A stretch of DNA of 64,000 bases from Rhipidocladum racemiflorum (Eukaryota > Streptophyta > Magnoliopsida > Poales > Poaceae): the NCBI GenBank assembly GCA_036346355.1, contig CM070591.1:19266001-19330000 (forward strand). The letters are read 5' to 3'. The notes below the pieces were generated by a model that saw only the letters and a program-made list of their open reading frames with translations, was not told the origin of the DNA and ran no database searches. Each line of letters starts with the position of its first letter. Position 1 is the first letter of the stretch. Positions 34,747 through 47,977 of the stretch are shown piece by piece. A program made the translations under genes and the position numbers.

Positions 34747-36114
34747 CTGGGCTTGGTTTTGAGTGAAAGAATGTGAGGGCGAGACCCTCTTAGGAAACGA
34801 ACTGATTGTGGTTTGGTAATGCTCTCCGGTCTTAGCATGGGCTAGACGTTGACCATTAGTAGTTTAAGGGTGGATTATGATGGAGGTTTTTGATGTCTTG
34901 GTCCAGGTTTTTGTTGGGTGTATCGTTTGGTTGCAGTGAAGGTAATAACAATTTGAAGTAAAGTGTTCTGTTGTGAACACTTATCTTAGCTAGTTATCCC
35001 TGGGTGTGAGATAGGCCTGCGAGAGGATGTAATAAAAAATTTTATATCGTGGTTTAAGGTTAGAAAGGAAACTATGCCAAAGTGGGCTATTTCCTTCAAT
35101 GGCATTGGTTGGTTATGGTCCTTTTATGGAAAAGATCAAGTATTTGGGAGAGATGGGGATTCGTGTTATAGGTTCTTGGGGGTTCAACATTGGAACCCGA
35201 GATGTTTAAACGGATGGTATGAGTGTTTTGGTTAAGATATAGTTTAGAGGTGTGTTGGAATAAAGAGCTCTCGCCACTGCGCTAATGTGAGACTTGTGAT
35301 TGAAGCTCGTGTCGTTTTAGCAAAGCTCCAAATCCCAGCTCCACCTTAGAGCTGAAACTTGTAGATCGAAATAAAGTGACTTAAGTTTATAATTTTATTC
35401 TAAAATATAAACAAGATGACTCACCTAAACATTCTTAATATACCCACAGCTTGAGCTCCACGAATTTGGTGGAGCTAGGAATCCCTAGATCCACCAACTC
35501 CAAGAATTTGATGGAGCTGGAGCTCTGCCAAACACCCCCTTAGTTGTCATGAGTAAGATGAAGCATGGTAGAAAGGTTGAGAGAAGAGATTAGAGCTTTG
35601 TGATTGAAAGCTGAAACGGGAATTAGAGTTGAGTTTAGAGATCGGTACCCAATTCTGTTGTATAGAATCATTGGATTAAAAAGTATAGTGTGCTTCAATA
35701 CCAAAATAAAGTATGGTTTGAGTTACATTAAGTTATTTTGCAATAGTGGTATGATATGGTTGAAATGGGAATTTGGCATATCAATTAATGTGATTGAGTC
35801 CTTAAGTAGGTGCATTGAGGATGAAGGTTGACAAGGTTCTTGTGAGATTCCTTGGTCAGGAAGTTTATTGGGATCTAGAAGGCAAGGGAGTTTTGCCCCT
35901 TGCAAATTTAAGTAGAAATTGGAGTGAATGTGGAGTTTTGAGAAGATAAACTTAGTATGAGAGAAAATGGTTAGGGATTTGATGTAGCACCTTCGTGAAA
36001 ATTTCCCATAGTTGTTCCTTTGTTTTGCTCTATGATTTAAATTCTTTGATCTGTTCTTCTCGATTAGTTGTCATTCTGGGAATTCGGGGCCGAATTCCTT
36101 TAAGGGGAGGAGAA
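34742..36114 (+). mobile_element. Internal region of the second LARD-like element, right part with polypurine tract
   Basis: It continues the internal DNA after the nested solo LTR; GTGAAAGAATGTGAGGGCGAG near 34763 recurs near 40085 and, diverged, near 46985. The stretch 35250-35550 differs from the sister copies. It ends with AAGGGGAGGAGAA (36102-36114), a polypurine tract before the LTR. No coding motif is seen. Confidence 0.75.
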
Positions 36115-38941
36115 TGTAACTTCGCTTAACTTTATTCTAAGTTTTAGAATTTCTCGTCTAGGTAATTAGTGGACCTACCTGATGATCTGCAAGTTTGTCA
36201 AATTTAATGTTGTGTGGGAGAAAAAAGTCACCTACCATTTTCCACTCCCACACCACTACCTAACCAGCCCCACCCCCTTTCTCTTCTACCACTCGAGCTA
36301 GCTCCCACCCGATTGCAGCCTCCTCTCCCCCATTCGGCTCCCCATCAAGGCAGCAACTCCAAACCTCCTCCTCCCTCCTAGCCTCTCCCCCATAGAGCTC
36401 CCCTCCTCCCCTTGGCTGCTCCCCATGGCGCCTCCTCTCCTCCCTCCTTGGAGCTCCCCCATGGTGGCTGCTGCTCCCCCAACCGAGCTCCTCTCCTTCC
36501 CCTTGTCCCTCCATGGAAGGTAAGTGGGAGGGACGGATTTCTAGGGTTCTTGCTATTTTGGAGAGAGTTTCCTGGTTTTTTGGGTGCTCTAGGGTTCATA
36601 GGTTTCGAAATTTTGGAGGGAAACTAGCTCTAGGTTGGAGGGAAACCTGTGCTGTTTTCGAGCAGATGCAGCAGATGCACTGTTTGTTTTTGCAGCGCCG
36701 ATTTGAGGCAATTAGGTTCACCTCATGAATCTTTGGTTGTAGAAGAAGTTGTAGCTCGCGTTCTTATGTTTTTTTAGAGCACAAGAACACTAAATTCCAT
36801 TTAGCTAATCAAAAGTTATGCCCATTTTAGTGCGGGTTGTCCAGATTGTGTTGGCATTGGTAGCTGAATTGTTCAACTGCTGATTAGGGCAAGGTGCAGA
36901 CCGATTTAGACTTTCCTTTTGCCTAGAGAAAGTTAGAAAATTTTCTGTAGATTAATAAAATGTATTTTTTTTTTGCTTAATTTGGATTCAAGAATCAAAA
37001 GTTATGATATTTTGAAGTTCTTTGTCTGAAATGTGGTTTCTTGGATGTTCAGAGATTGAGGGTGAGATTTAGTTTGCGGTTTGAGGACCTTAGACCTATC
37101 TCCGGCATGAATGGCTATAGAATACTTGTAGATCATCCTCTTGTGGTCATTTAGAGTACAGGAACTCGAATTTTTGTTTAGCGGATTGGAATTTACGCTC
37201 TTTTGCGCGCTTGCTATCCCGGATTGCAAGTTGGGGGTCGTAGATGGGCTGTTTTGGGGTAGTGAGTAGAAGCGTTGTTTGTTTTTGTTGTGAACTATGT
37301 AACCCATGAAATTGAGTATGTGAATGTTATTTTCAGGTGGAGTAGCTTCGGGAGTGGTGCTACCCCACTCCTTGCGAGTAGAGGCAAGTGTATTGTGATG
37401 AATGCGGCTTGGTGGCCATATGATTGATTATTGTTGTGATTTAATTGTATGATACTAGTTACATGCCCGTGCATTGCTACGAAAAATAAAATTGATAACG
37501 AAAAATAAAGATTAAAAAATAAAAAAAATTATTTCACAAGATCAAACATCTATCTTTAACGCTTCGTTTCTTGCGAAAGCTGGCTAATTAAAGCAACGCT
37601 TCGTTTCTTACGTAGGGCAATTAAGCAGGGCAATTAAGTAGGGCAATTAAGCGGCAATTAATGACGTGGGAAGAACGGACCACTGCCACGAAGTGCTGCT
37701 TTAGAATAGTAGAGATGATGTGTTACCATGTATTGTTCTTTGATTTGATTAGACTAGTATGAATGGTAACTTATGAATGTGAGAATTGGCTATGTTAATG
37801 TATTTGGTTATGACTTTGCAATAATGTTAGAAATGATGGTAGTTTGCAATTTATGTGTGAATTGCATTTGTGCATTCATAATGGAAGAGACAACCCATTC
37901 TGATGCGGGCCTCTGTGCTCACACGTAGTGAGCACAAAAGTCTTACCTCGTATTCCTATACACATGGATGTATGAGAGCGAGACAGTATGAGTAGGCCCT
38001 TCCACGGGATGAAAGGGAATGAGAGGGTGCACACCGATGTGTGTGCACTCGGTAATACCGGTATGTGCAAAGAAAATGTGCATTTATGAGTATGCATATT
38101 GCATTGCATCGATAATAATGATTATTGTGTAAATGGTGATGTGTGGATTCGAGATAGAGTCGTAGACTCCTCCCAAGATACTTAATGAGGTATGTGTGTA
38201 AGACAAGCAATGAGGTAAAGGAGGTAGATGGTGTTGATACTATTGGTTTATGTACTTATTGATTTGTATAAGAATTATGATCATGATGTTGATTTAAATG
38301 CGTTAATTGGTTATGATTTGGTTAATTGATACACTTTGCTGAGTTTTGAACTCACGTTTGTTTGTTTAATTTTTTTTAGGTACAAAGAAGCCAACATGCA
38401 TGGATGGAAGTAGTAGCACGTCCACAATTTTTATGACACCACATCATCCTATTGATAACTCTAGCTTATGTTCGTAAATAGCTCATGGATTATTTTAGAA
38501 AATTTCTAACTTGAAATAGGTTTAGTGAAGCTATTCTTGTAGGTTGTTAGTTGGCTTGGTTAAGTATCGCGTTGGCTTCGTGGTGGTTTATTGAGTTCTT
38601 GTCTTGTAAATTTTATTTGAGAGGTTATGGTTCATGGTTAGGGACTCGATTTGTCTGTTGTTGTTGTTGTTTAGATTTACTATTCCAGGCTATGTGCCTA
38701 ATTGGCTATGCTGATTAGTTAGATATCATGAAATGCTATATGTATATTGTTCATTGTGATTGCTGTCTTTTGCCTACTGAGTGGATGTTCGAGTTTTAGA
38801 GAAGGTGCTGTCGAAATTTTTAGTTAAGTTCAGCAATCTACCAGTATGTTAGCTTGTTCTGCTAAAATTTTCTAGTATTTTTGTGATTGTTGGTGCTTAA
38901 GGGTGTAATATTTAGGGCACGTGTGGTGCTAGGGTGTCACA
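36115..38941 (+). repeat. 3' LTR of the second LARD-like element, with a Helitron inside
   Basis: It starts TGTAACTTCGC directly after the polypurine tract and ends GGGTGTCACA. Without the Helitron it is about 2566 bp. It carries the hairpin cassette (37915-37935, 38027-38048, 38055-38064). The part 36240-36510 is C-rich and gives spurious open frames. No primer-binding site follows. Confidence 0.87.
37455..37715 (-). mobile_element. Short non-autonomous Helitron (261 bp)
   Basis: On the minus strand it begins TCTCTACTATTCT and ends ...CATGTAACTAG, fitting Helitron termini (5'-TC, 3'-CTRR). A short hairpin with a CGT-A-GC/GC-ACG stem lies just before the 3' end. It sits exactly between A37454 and T37716, and Helitrons insert between A and T without a duplication. 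The copy of this LTR at 15659-16227 lacks it and shows the intact site at 15704/15705. There is no Rep/helicase coding. Confidence 0.92.
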
Positions 38942-39505
38942 ATTTTCTGGATAGTAAAAGGTAACAATCCAATGTGCCACAATTATCGCGTAAAATCCAT
39001 GAAAGCCACATGTTGAAGTTTTCATAAATTCTCAAAGAATATCCATATGTATGGGAGGCGATATTGTATAATCTTATTAAATTTTAAAACCAAAATCAAT
39101 TTCATTTGAAAGACATGAAAATGATAAATTTGATTAAATTTTTGAGAGTTGTAGAAGCTCACCTACCCTACATGTGGTAATTTTTTTTAGAATTTTTCAA
39201 AACTTGTACATATAGTTTTCATAGAGTGTACACTTTAAGAGTCAAATAAACACCAAATTAACATGTACAAGGTTTCAGAAATTCTCAAAATATTACCATA
39301 CATAAGGGAGGTGAGATTATACAATCCTATAAAATTTAAAGATGAAAATAAATTTTATTTGAAAGATATGAAAAATATAAATTCGGTTGAATAATGATTT
39401 TATCGTAGTTTGGTCTTTAAATTTTGCAAGGTTGTAGAAGCTCACCTCCCCTATGTGTAATGTTTCGAAAATTTTTCAAAACTTGTACATATAGTTTTCA
39501 CGCGG
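38942..39505. repeat. A+T-rich insert with two imperfect units of about 250 bp
   Basis: Units at about 39008-39260 and 39261-39505 share AAATTCTCAAA, GTTGTAGAAGCTCACCT and TTTTTCAAAACTTGTACATA blocks. It is not related to the flanking LTR or internal DNA. It has no open frame of note, and I cannot assign it to a known family. Confidence 0.6.
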
Positions 39506-41021
39506 TAAAGCTTAGAGCCATGGATTTAATGTGTGGATATGGATCGAGTGATTAAAGGGGACCGAGATTTCCTTTGCTTTCCAGCATGAAAAGAAAGAAT
39601 GGATAATTTCTGGTATTTTGGCTACACTATGTAAGAGATTTGAGTTTCTCATTCTCTTTAAAAGATTTTGTGGCGGTTGTGGGTTTTGGTGTTTGACTTG
39701 AGAATCGGTTTTCTCTTCCAAAATGTTGATTTTGGTTAAAATGAGAGGTTTAGCTTTGGTGAAAGCAAGTTGACTTCTAGCAAGGATTTGTGTGGAGTCT
39801 CTCTTTTATTTGAGTGCTCCTCGATGCGAATTGTATCACATTGATTTGAGATTTGAGTTTTCTTTTTCGACTTGACTTAGGAAAGGAAAAAGAGTGATCT
39901 TTGGATGTTGTCGAATTCTTTCCAAAGTGAATTGTAGCAATTTGGGTTGAAGTTGATGAATGTGGTTCATCCGGCTAAAGAGAATTGCTATTTGTTGGTA
40001 TCCTACCGTGATATAAGAATAGGAATATTTATGAAATTATTGAGTATAATAGAGGAGTATACTCATGAGCTTGGTTATATTTGAGTGAAAGAATGTGAGG
40101 GCGAGACCCTCTTAGGAAAAGAATCAATTGTGGTTTGCTAATGATTTCTAGCCCTAGTTTGGGCTAAGTGTCGAACATTATTGGTATAAGGGTGGATTAT
40201 GATGGAGAATGTTGATGCCTTAGTTCAAATTTTGTTGAGAACATCGTTGGTTGTAAAGAAGGTGGTGGCAATTTGAAATAAAATGTCCTGTCGTGAACAT
40301 TGTCTTAGTTGTCCCTGGGTATGTGATGTGCCTGGGAAACGATAGAAAATTGTATATTGTGGACAATCGATTGGAAAAGGAAATTATGCCCAGTGGGTTA
40401 ATTCTTTCGGTAGCATTGATTGGTTATGGTTCTTTTGTGAAAAGGTCAATCAATTAGAAAGGATGGGATTATGTGTATATGATTCTTTGGGGTTCAAGTT
40501 TGGAACCGAAGATGATTAAACGGGTGGTATGAATAATTGGTTGAGATTGGTTTAGAGGTATGATAGAATGAAAAGCCTCGTATCATTCTTGTTGGCATGA
40601 ATACGATGAATTATGACAGAAAGGTCAAGATGGGATATTAGATTGAAGTTAAAAAGGGAATCTAAAGATTGAAGTTAAAAAGTGAAATTGAAGTTTGCGG
40701 TTAAGAAAATTCTTGTGAGGTTCCTGTTTCGGGAAATTCCTTGGAATTTAGATTGCTAAGGAGTTTTGTCCTTTGCAAATTTTAGTAGAAAATAAAATGA
40801 ATGAGGAATCGTAAGAAGTTGCATTTAGTTGAGCTTAGTTAAGTCACTCTTGTCAATAGTTGGATTTAGAAAGTTGGTTTGTCGTTTTCTTCTGTTTGAA
40901 GTCTTTGCGTGAGTGTTTCAGTTGTTTTGTTTTGGCATTGCAGTTTGACTCCGTTCTGGACTTTTATTTTGGAATTGGTGTTCTTAGAATTTGTGGTTGA
41001 ATTTGTTTAAGGGGAGGAAAA
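39506..41021 (+). mobile_element. Internal region (3' part) of a LARD-like element with polypurine tract
   Basis: Its first 270 bp are nearly identical to 54745-55017. It then runs to AAGGGGAGGAAAA (41009-41021), directly before the next LTR. No coding motif is seen. Confidence 0.78.
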
Positions 41022-41409
41022 TGTAATATTCGAGGATTTCTCAGAGAGGATTGATGAGTTATGTTGTGGGTTTCTCCTGTTGTGTGTGGGGGGCCATCTA
41101 GGCTGGCTATTTCTTTTGTTGTGCAAGCAGTAGTTTTGTGGGCCAATTGTCTAGCCACCTCATACCCCCCCACACACACTCCCCATCCCCACCCGATTCC
41201 TCCCATTTCTCCTCCTCCTAGCCGATTGCTCTGGAATCTCCTCCTCCATCTCACTCGTGTAGCAGCAGCAGAACTAGGGAGACCTCATCCTTCTCCTCCC
41301 ATGGCCTCCTTCCCCTCCAATGGAGCTCCCCCTTGGCACCTCCCTCCCCTTGGTGCTGCAGCAGCTCCTCCTCCCTCTCCTCTTCCTCCTTGAGTGTGAT
41401 CCTATGGAA

Positions 41410-43615
41410 TGACGTGACTTTATAAATTGTGAAATAAAAGAATAAAACCTTGCGGTATGAGGTTAATTTGTGTTTTGGGCCTTCCGGGAGGGAAAATGGA
41501 CCTTCCGGGAGACTTTGGGCCTTGGGGAACCCATCGTGGGCTTGAGGAAACCACGTGGGCCGAAGGTGGGAGGACTTTGGCCCAAGTGGGGGAGGGTTTA
41601 GGGCAGCATGCTGCTGCCCATGCGCCCCCACCCCTGGTTGGTGCGCCTCCACCCCCCTCGTCTTCCCCCTAGCCGCCACCTCCCACCCCTCCATGCCGTG
41701 CGCCCCTCCCTCCCTCTTGCGCCTCCCCCACCACCCCATAGCCGGCCCTAGGGGAAATCTCCCCCACCCCCTTACTGCCACGCCCTTCCTCCTCGCTGTC
41801 CTCGCCGTTGGGAAGCCCCGCGACGAGAGGATCCGGCGGGATTAGCGCGTGGAGGAAGATCGGGCGACCAGGGGGAGTTATTCGTTAGTTCATCCTTCGT
41901 CGGGCGAAGGTATGGCTTGGGGAATCCTTGGGGTTGGTATAAGGGCTGTGCTAGAGGGTATTTGGATGCTTTTAGATCAAGTGGTTGTGCTGTGATTGGG
42001 TAGATTAGATGAAAATTCGAGTTTACCACGTTCTCTGCTTCGGGCAGATTGTGCAGTCGACCTAGGGTTTGAGTTTTAGCGAACATAGAATCGGATTTTG
42101 GTCGGCCACCTGTTGAGAAAGTTGTAGGTACCTTCAATACCTTTCAGTGGACATAAAGAACGTCCAATTCCGCCCAGCCGTTTGAAAGTTATGCTTGCTT
42201 TACCGAACGTGTTAAAATCTGTGACGTAGCTGGGACAAAACGTAGTGTTTTGTAGATTAAACAACTTTACATTCCGAATCAGCCTTTCCATATACTTAGA
42301 AAAAGTTAGGAAATTTTTTAAGCTACGCGAGGATGTACTCGTTTAATCGATTCGGAGTCCTAGATCTAAAGTTATGATAGTTTGAAGTCTGTTGTCCCAG
42401 GGGGACAGATTCTCTGTTTTTCGTTTTCGGGAGTAGTTTGTGATATCGGGGTAGATGGGCAATGGATTACTATTTTGTGGGCACGTTGTGATTGTGTGGC
42501 ATCTATGTGCAGGTGGTGTGACCCCGGGAGTGCCCTCCTCATCCCGCCAATCCGTCGCCCGAGGTTAAGGCAAGTGTATTGGGATGGGTACCATGTGGTT
42601 TATTTGATTGTTTTGACTAGATGCAATTGTTTCCATGTTATGCTATCTTGCCATGCTTAGTATTTGCCATGATATGATGAAAAAGAGTATGTTAAGATGC
42701 TATGCAATGGTTTATGGTTAATGATTATGGCATATGTTGCATACATGGCATGAAACTTGGCCCGGTCGGTGAGAACGTCATAACTATTCCGGTAAGGTCG
42801 GTGAGAAAGTTATGACTAATCCGAAGCACCATGGATGTAAGACCTACCTCGTGATTCCACCCACGCGGTGTGTGGAAGCGAGGAGCAGGCACGCTCCATC
42901 TACGGGATGGAATGGGGACGTGGGTGCACGCCGACAGGTGTGCACTCGGCAATACCGGTATTTGCGTCGAGAAGACATGTGCATTACATTGTATACGTGA
43001 TGATGATGATGAAATGATTTCCATGAGGTTGAGATATGAATATGATGTTGCATATGAAGTATGACTTAATCATGATGTTAAGTTTGTTATGTAGTGATGA
43101 TAATATTGAATTGTTCTGTATGACCCATTGCAATATACTTGCTGAGTGATGAACTCACGCTTGTGTTTATGTTGTTTTTCTTAGGTACCTTGACACCGAC
43201 ATGTGGGAAAGGGGCTTAGCGGCACGACATCACATAATTTCCACACAATTATACAATATTTACCTTTCAGATTTGTGATCATGAATCTAGGGTGATGAAA
43301 CTAGGATTATGATTTGATCATGTGCTTGTTTACACCCTTTTCTTCGCTTGGCTCATGAGATGGTTGGAATCATTATTCTAGGCTTATACTGTTGCTAGAA
43401 CCCTTGTTATTGATGATTTAGATGTCATTGTTTATACTATATCTTGTGATCATATTGTTATTGCTTCAATTCATTTTAAAACAAATGAGATGCTGCCGAA
43501 ATTTTGGTTTTTAGCATTTGTGCCTTTGCTGTAATTTATCTTTATTTATGATATTTAGGTGATGTTTAGTCTATGTTTGGTAGCATTCGGGCATACTAGA
43601 TGCCGGGGTGTTACA
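41410..43615 (+). repeat. 5' LTR of the LARD-like element (2206 bp)
   Basis: It starts TGACGTGACTTTATAAATTG and ends GATGCCGGGGTGTTACA. It has about 40 bp near 41480-41520 (two CCTTCCGGGAG motifs) that the 3' LTR lacks. The hairpin cassette is at 42924-42945 and 42952-42961. C-rich 41590-41840 gives spurious open frames on both strands. Confidence 0.92.
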
Positions 43616-46600
43616 GTTGGTATCAGAGCGGGCTTCAGGTCCGTGGTGTATGAACTTAGTGGAATACCATAGGGTTAACTAAAATTTTGATGTGGAGTAA
43701 CCTAGAAACATGGCTTAGGTTATACTTAAAATTTTGTCATAGGATAGCAACATTAAAACTTGTGGAAGTGGTTTAACTAATTTAAAATTTGACACACATG
43801 GATGCACAGTAGGAAAGGATATGGGTATCGTTGCTTTATGCTTAAATGTCGTATTTAAGCCTTGATGTTGAATGCTATATGTGATAATTTATGTTGCTAT
43901 GTTATTGAGAGAATTGATTGGATTGTTCTTGTTATTGTGATAAAGTGGGGTTGTGGTGCCAAAGGGTTTCGGTCACCACTTTTTGTTCATAGTAAGGGTA
44001 TGGTTTGACGATGTGGCCGGTTAACGCCATCACCGAAGAATTATTAACCCCTGTAGGATAAGAATGCTTACCTTTTCTGTCGTAGATCGGGTAGTTGACT
44101 AGAGTCAAATAGAAGAGATTGGTGGTGGACTCCTACGGATGTCCTTTACCGATCTGATGGTCGGTCGTGGTTGGTTTTCTTGGTTTTAGTTGATTGAAAC
44201 CAAAAGAAAAGTGTTTGGTATTTGATTTTCGCGGAGTGTCCCTTCGGTGTTTCTTGGTTTTGTCTTCCTTGGTTGAAGACGAAGAAGAAGAATTTAGTGT
44301 TGCGCCTTGTTAGTTGCCTTTTGGCTTTGACGCCGGTTTTGTTGGTTGCTTTGCAAAGAAAAGTACCGTTTTGTTCTTGCGTGTCTTACTCTGGGTTTAA
44401 AAGAAGTTCTTGAAGTTGTGTGCAAGAACTTAAGATGTGTCGATTTATGTTTTGTGCCTTTCTCCGTAAAGGATATTGGATCGCTTGGTTCCCTCCCGTG
44501 GGAGGTTTTAAGGTTGAAATGTGTTTTGGGGATCTTTTGCATGATCTAGTGTGAGTCTTGTCCCATTGCAACTTTGGGGGTCAGGTTTCTTTCTGAACTT
44601 TGGTTGAGTTTTAAAAAGATAATGCTGCAAATATAGTAAGCAGTCATTTGACTGAAATTATTTGTCAATAGTGAGAATTGTTGTTTAGCATGTTATGTAG
44701 TATGTAACAATGTGGTTTATGGAAATGATGTACTCCTAAGTTAATTGGTGAGTTGAATTAGTTAAACGTAATTTTTATCTTTAGCTTAAGATTAAATGAA
44801 CTTCTAGTGTTGTAGATTACTCTATAGCAAGAATGATTAAAGGTGTTAATGTACATGCTTAGAATCTGTTGCTTTGCTTTAAAAGTGCTTATGACCCCCG
44901 ATTATGTTTAAAGTTTTAAACCCTGATGCATAGTTAGAACATTAAGATGATGTAAATAACTGATATTGTTAAAGAAACTTTGCCGGTTGTTTAAGGATGT
45001 TCTAATCTAACGGGTTAATAGAGAAATTTAATCGTGTTGGCTAGTGGCTTTAACTTGGAAGTTAATTAGAGTTGCCATTCATGTTGTTGCAAAATATTAG
45101 CATGATTGGTAGTACACAGTCGTGTTCCTAAAATGCTAGTATCGAGGCCAATTGGAAAGGTATAGGTTGTGTTGTTTGATGATATTGTAAGAGCTTCGTG
45201 AAGGTCTAACTTATTAAATCTAATTTAATAGTTGGAGTATGTTGTGTAGTGACAATTTTGTTGCAAACTATGTATAGGGTAGCTAAAAGCAATGTTGTTG
45301 ATTGATGATTATGCAAATTATTGATATTGATGGCTTAGTAGTGGTGGTAATTGCTTAGATTAATTGTTGAAAATCCTTGTTAAAATGGAGGTTTTTGTAA
45401 CATGTTGTGATGGAGTGAACCATGGATAATTAACATGATGTAGAATTTTATCCTTAATGCATGTATGTCTTAGAATCATAGTTACAAACTTTGTCTTGTA
45501 GAGATAATATTTACATGTTGAAGTCGTTGGTTAACTGAATAAGTTTCGATTGTCGAGACGTGGACATATAGGTGGTATGAAATTTATAGGTTGATCATGC
45601 TGAAAGATTTGTTGAAGTACTATGTTTCAAATTTAGAATAAGATGAATTATGATTTGGTGATCCGTGGGGATCATGTCAGTGTAGTCTTGATTGTGTGCC
45701 TTTTTGATAAGCACAATAAACCCTAATTAAAAGTGTTGGGAATGGTAACTAGAGAAAGAAATTGTTATGTAAATTTTGTTAAATCCGGTTGGACTTTCTC
45801 AATGAGTAAGTAGTGAATTTTGAAGTCTTTAATGGAAAGCGTAGTGGAACACTAGGGATGATTGTATTTATGCTAAGCTGGTGTTTAAAACCTTCTAGAT
45901 TGGTTTGGTTGTTTGCTATCTCGGTTGAATGCTTTTGGTCAAAGTGTTCCTTATGTTGAGTTTCAGAGTTTCCCTAAAACTCGTAGAAATTGGTGCCAAT
46001 CTTTGGTTTTGGCGAATTTGTCTAGTTTGTGTTGTGAGTATGAGTTTACACCCAAAAGTTATTGAGTGGATCGCGCTTCTTCGCGTTCGCACTGAATTAT
46101 CTTTGGAATAAATTTTAAAGGGAGCAGATGGACATAGTGGGTTGTGTTGAAAAATTCTTGGGATTTAATTTGTAGCTCTATTTGGCTAGAGTTGGAGTTG
46201 TTTGGAAAATATGCGTGGTGTTTGCAAGTGCTTCAAAAGGTGGATTTTATGAATGTTTCATAAGTGATTTTGTTAGTGAAGTGTTCCCTTTTGAAATGAG
46301 TTTCCCTTTCTCTTTGAGAAGATTTGTGGAGGTTGTGTGTGCAGATGTTTGACTTTGGAGTTGATGTTCTTTTCCAAAATGCTGATTTTGGTTAAAATGC
46401 GTGGTTTTGCAAGTTTAGCTTTCGAGAAATGGTGGGTTCTGACATGACGTGGTGTGTTCCTGCTAACGGTGTTGCAGTCATAGTCTATATGAATTAGCGC
46501 AATTATCAATGTTATTTTTGTTTTAATCATGTGATACCGAGGAAGAAGTCTTTTGGTGAATGACTTATCGGTATTGTTGTTACATGATGAATGAATGGTG

Positions 46601-47977
46601 AAAAGGAAATCAAGACATTGTTTATGCATAATTAATCATAAAGGAGTCGTTGAGCCAGGTCGGTGAGAAAGTCATAGATGGATATATGACTAATCCGGAG
46701 TGCTCTTGAAAAGGTTGCATTCATGTCATGAATCGAGATGTCCATTTCTTTCTAGTATGAAAGAATGAAGAATTTCTGGTATGTTGGTTGTGGTGTAGGA
46801 GATTTGTGTTTTCTTTGTGTCTTGGATTAGGAAGTTAAAATGAATGCTCTTTGGTTGTTGTCGAATTCTTTCCAAAGTGGTTTCTAGCGCTTTGGGGTTT
46901 GAGTTGTGGTATGTGGACCAATTGGGTTCATGTTTTACGGTTGAGCTTACTCAATGATGGTACTCTTTGTCCTGGTCGTTTAAGTGGAAGGATGTGAGGG
47001 CGAGACTTTCTTAGTAAGAGAAATCTGGTGTGGCTAGTAGTTGATCGTAAATGGTGTAGAAGTGAAGAGTAAAGGAAGGTTGTGTATGTCCCAATTCAAA
47101 CCTTCTTGGAGAATTGTGTCATTGATGTGTTCCTCGGTGGGGCTGATTAAATTTTTAGTGGACCACTTGGTGGTTGCTAGTAATTGCTTTTCCTTTTGGA
47201 AGTGTATTGGATATTTTGTTGCCGATCTCTGAGCGAGTTGTGTCGACCGATGTGGATTGCTCGGTTGATATTGTTTCTGCGGGTTTTAAGGACCCTGGTT
47301 ATAAAGTAGGTTTTTCCTTCGGTGGTAGTGGTGGGTATTGATTTTTGGTAAAAGATCAAATCCTTTTTGCAATGTTTTAACCCCATTTGTTCAAGCAGTT
47401 GGTAGTCTTGGAGTGATGTGTCCCGCTTGGTTTGCGTCGTCTTGCTTATGACGAACCACAGTAGGGAGATCGAGGTGTGAAAGCACTTTTGCTCGCGAGA
47501 GCTGAAGGAGGATCAAGAGTCGGAGTTAGAGGTTGGTACTATGTTTCTTCTGGAGAGTAGCGTTGGTCAAAAGGATCGGGCACTCTAGTGCCAAGGAATG
47601 TATGAAATGGGGAGTGTAAGACTGTTTTCTTTTGTGGTCTGTTTGAGGATTTATCCTATGGTTGGGTCGTGCTGAGACCATGTGTGAGTGCTTTGTGTTT
47701 CAATGTTGAGTAAAGTTCTTGCAAGAGGTTGATCGTGGGTTATCGTTAGAGCTGTGGGTCTTCGAGCCTAAGCATCTTGCCAGCGAGTCTCGGTCTGTGT
47801 AGTTCCAGTGGCTTTAGTCAGAGAGAGAAACAGTTTGGGAGTTGGAGTCTCGCATGCGCGAGCATTATCTAGAGCTGTTCTCATCAGTTGTGAAAAATAG
47901 AACTTAGTTTCTTTTGTTTTGGAGTTTGCGTAGTGGCGTGTCTTGGATTCGAGGTTGAATCCTACTGAAGGGGGGAA
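43616..47977 (+). other. Non-coding internal domain of the LARD-like element
   Basis: It is A+T- and G-rich on the plus strand with only short open frames, none resembling a retroelement protein. Blocks recur in the internal regions at 19174-21348, 28675-30267 and 52038-55017, for example near 44230-44400 with 52690-52860. A piece near 46650-46700 (GGTCGGTGAGAAAGTCAT) resembles LTR sequence rather than internal DNA. A weak hairpin GTGCC...GGTCAC lies at 43956-43976, about 340 bp after the primer site. The polypurine tract AAGGGGGGAA is at 47968-47977. Confidence 0.75.
43618..43630 (+). other. Primer-binding site (initiator tRNA-Met type)
   Basis: TGGTATCAGAGCG lies two bases after the 5' LTR end. 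Confidence 0.93.

Noticed and set aside
41251..41845. Long open frames on both strands (up to 176 residues), and similar ones at 47999-48464
   Set aside because: They are in C-rich LTR DNA, cross the LTR boundary at 41410 and differ between the two LTR copies. They are not genes.
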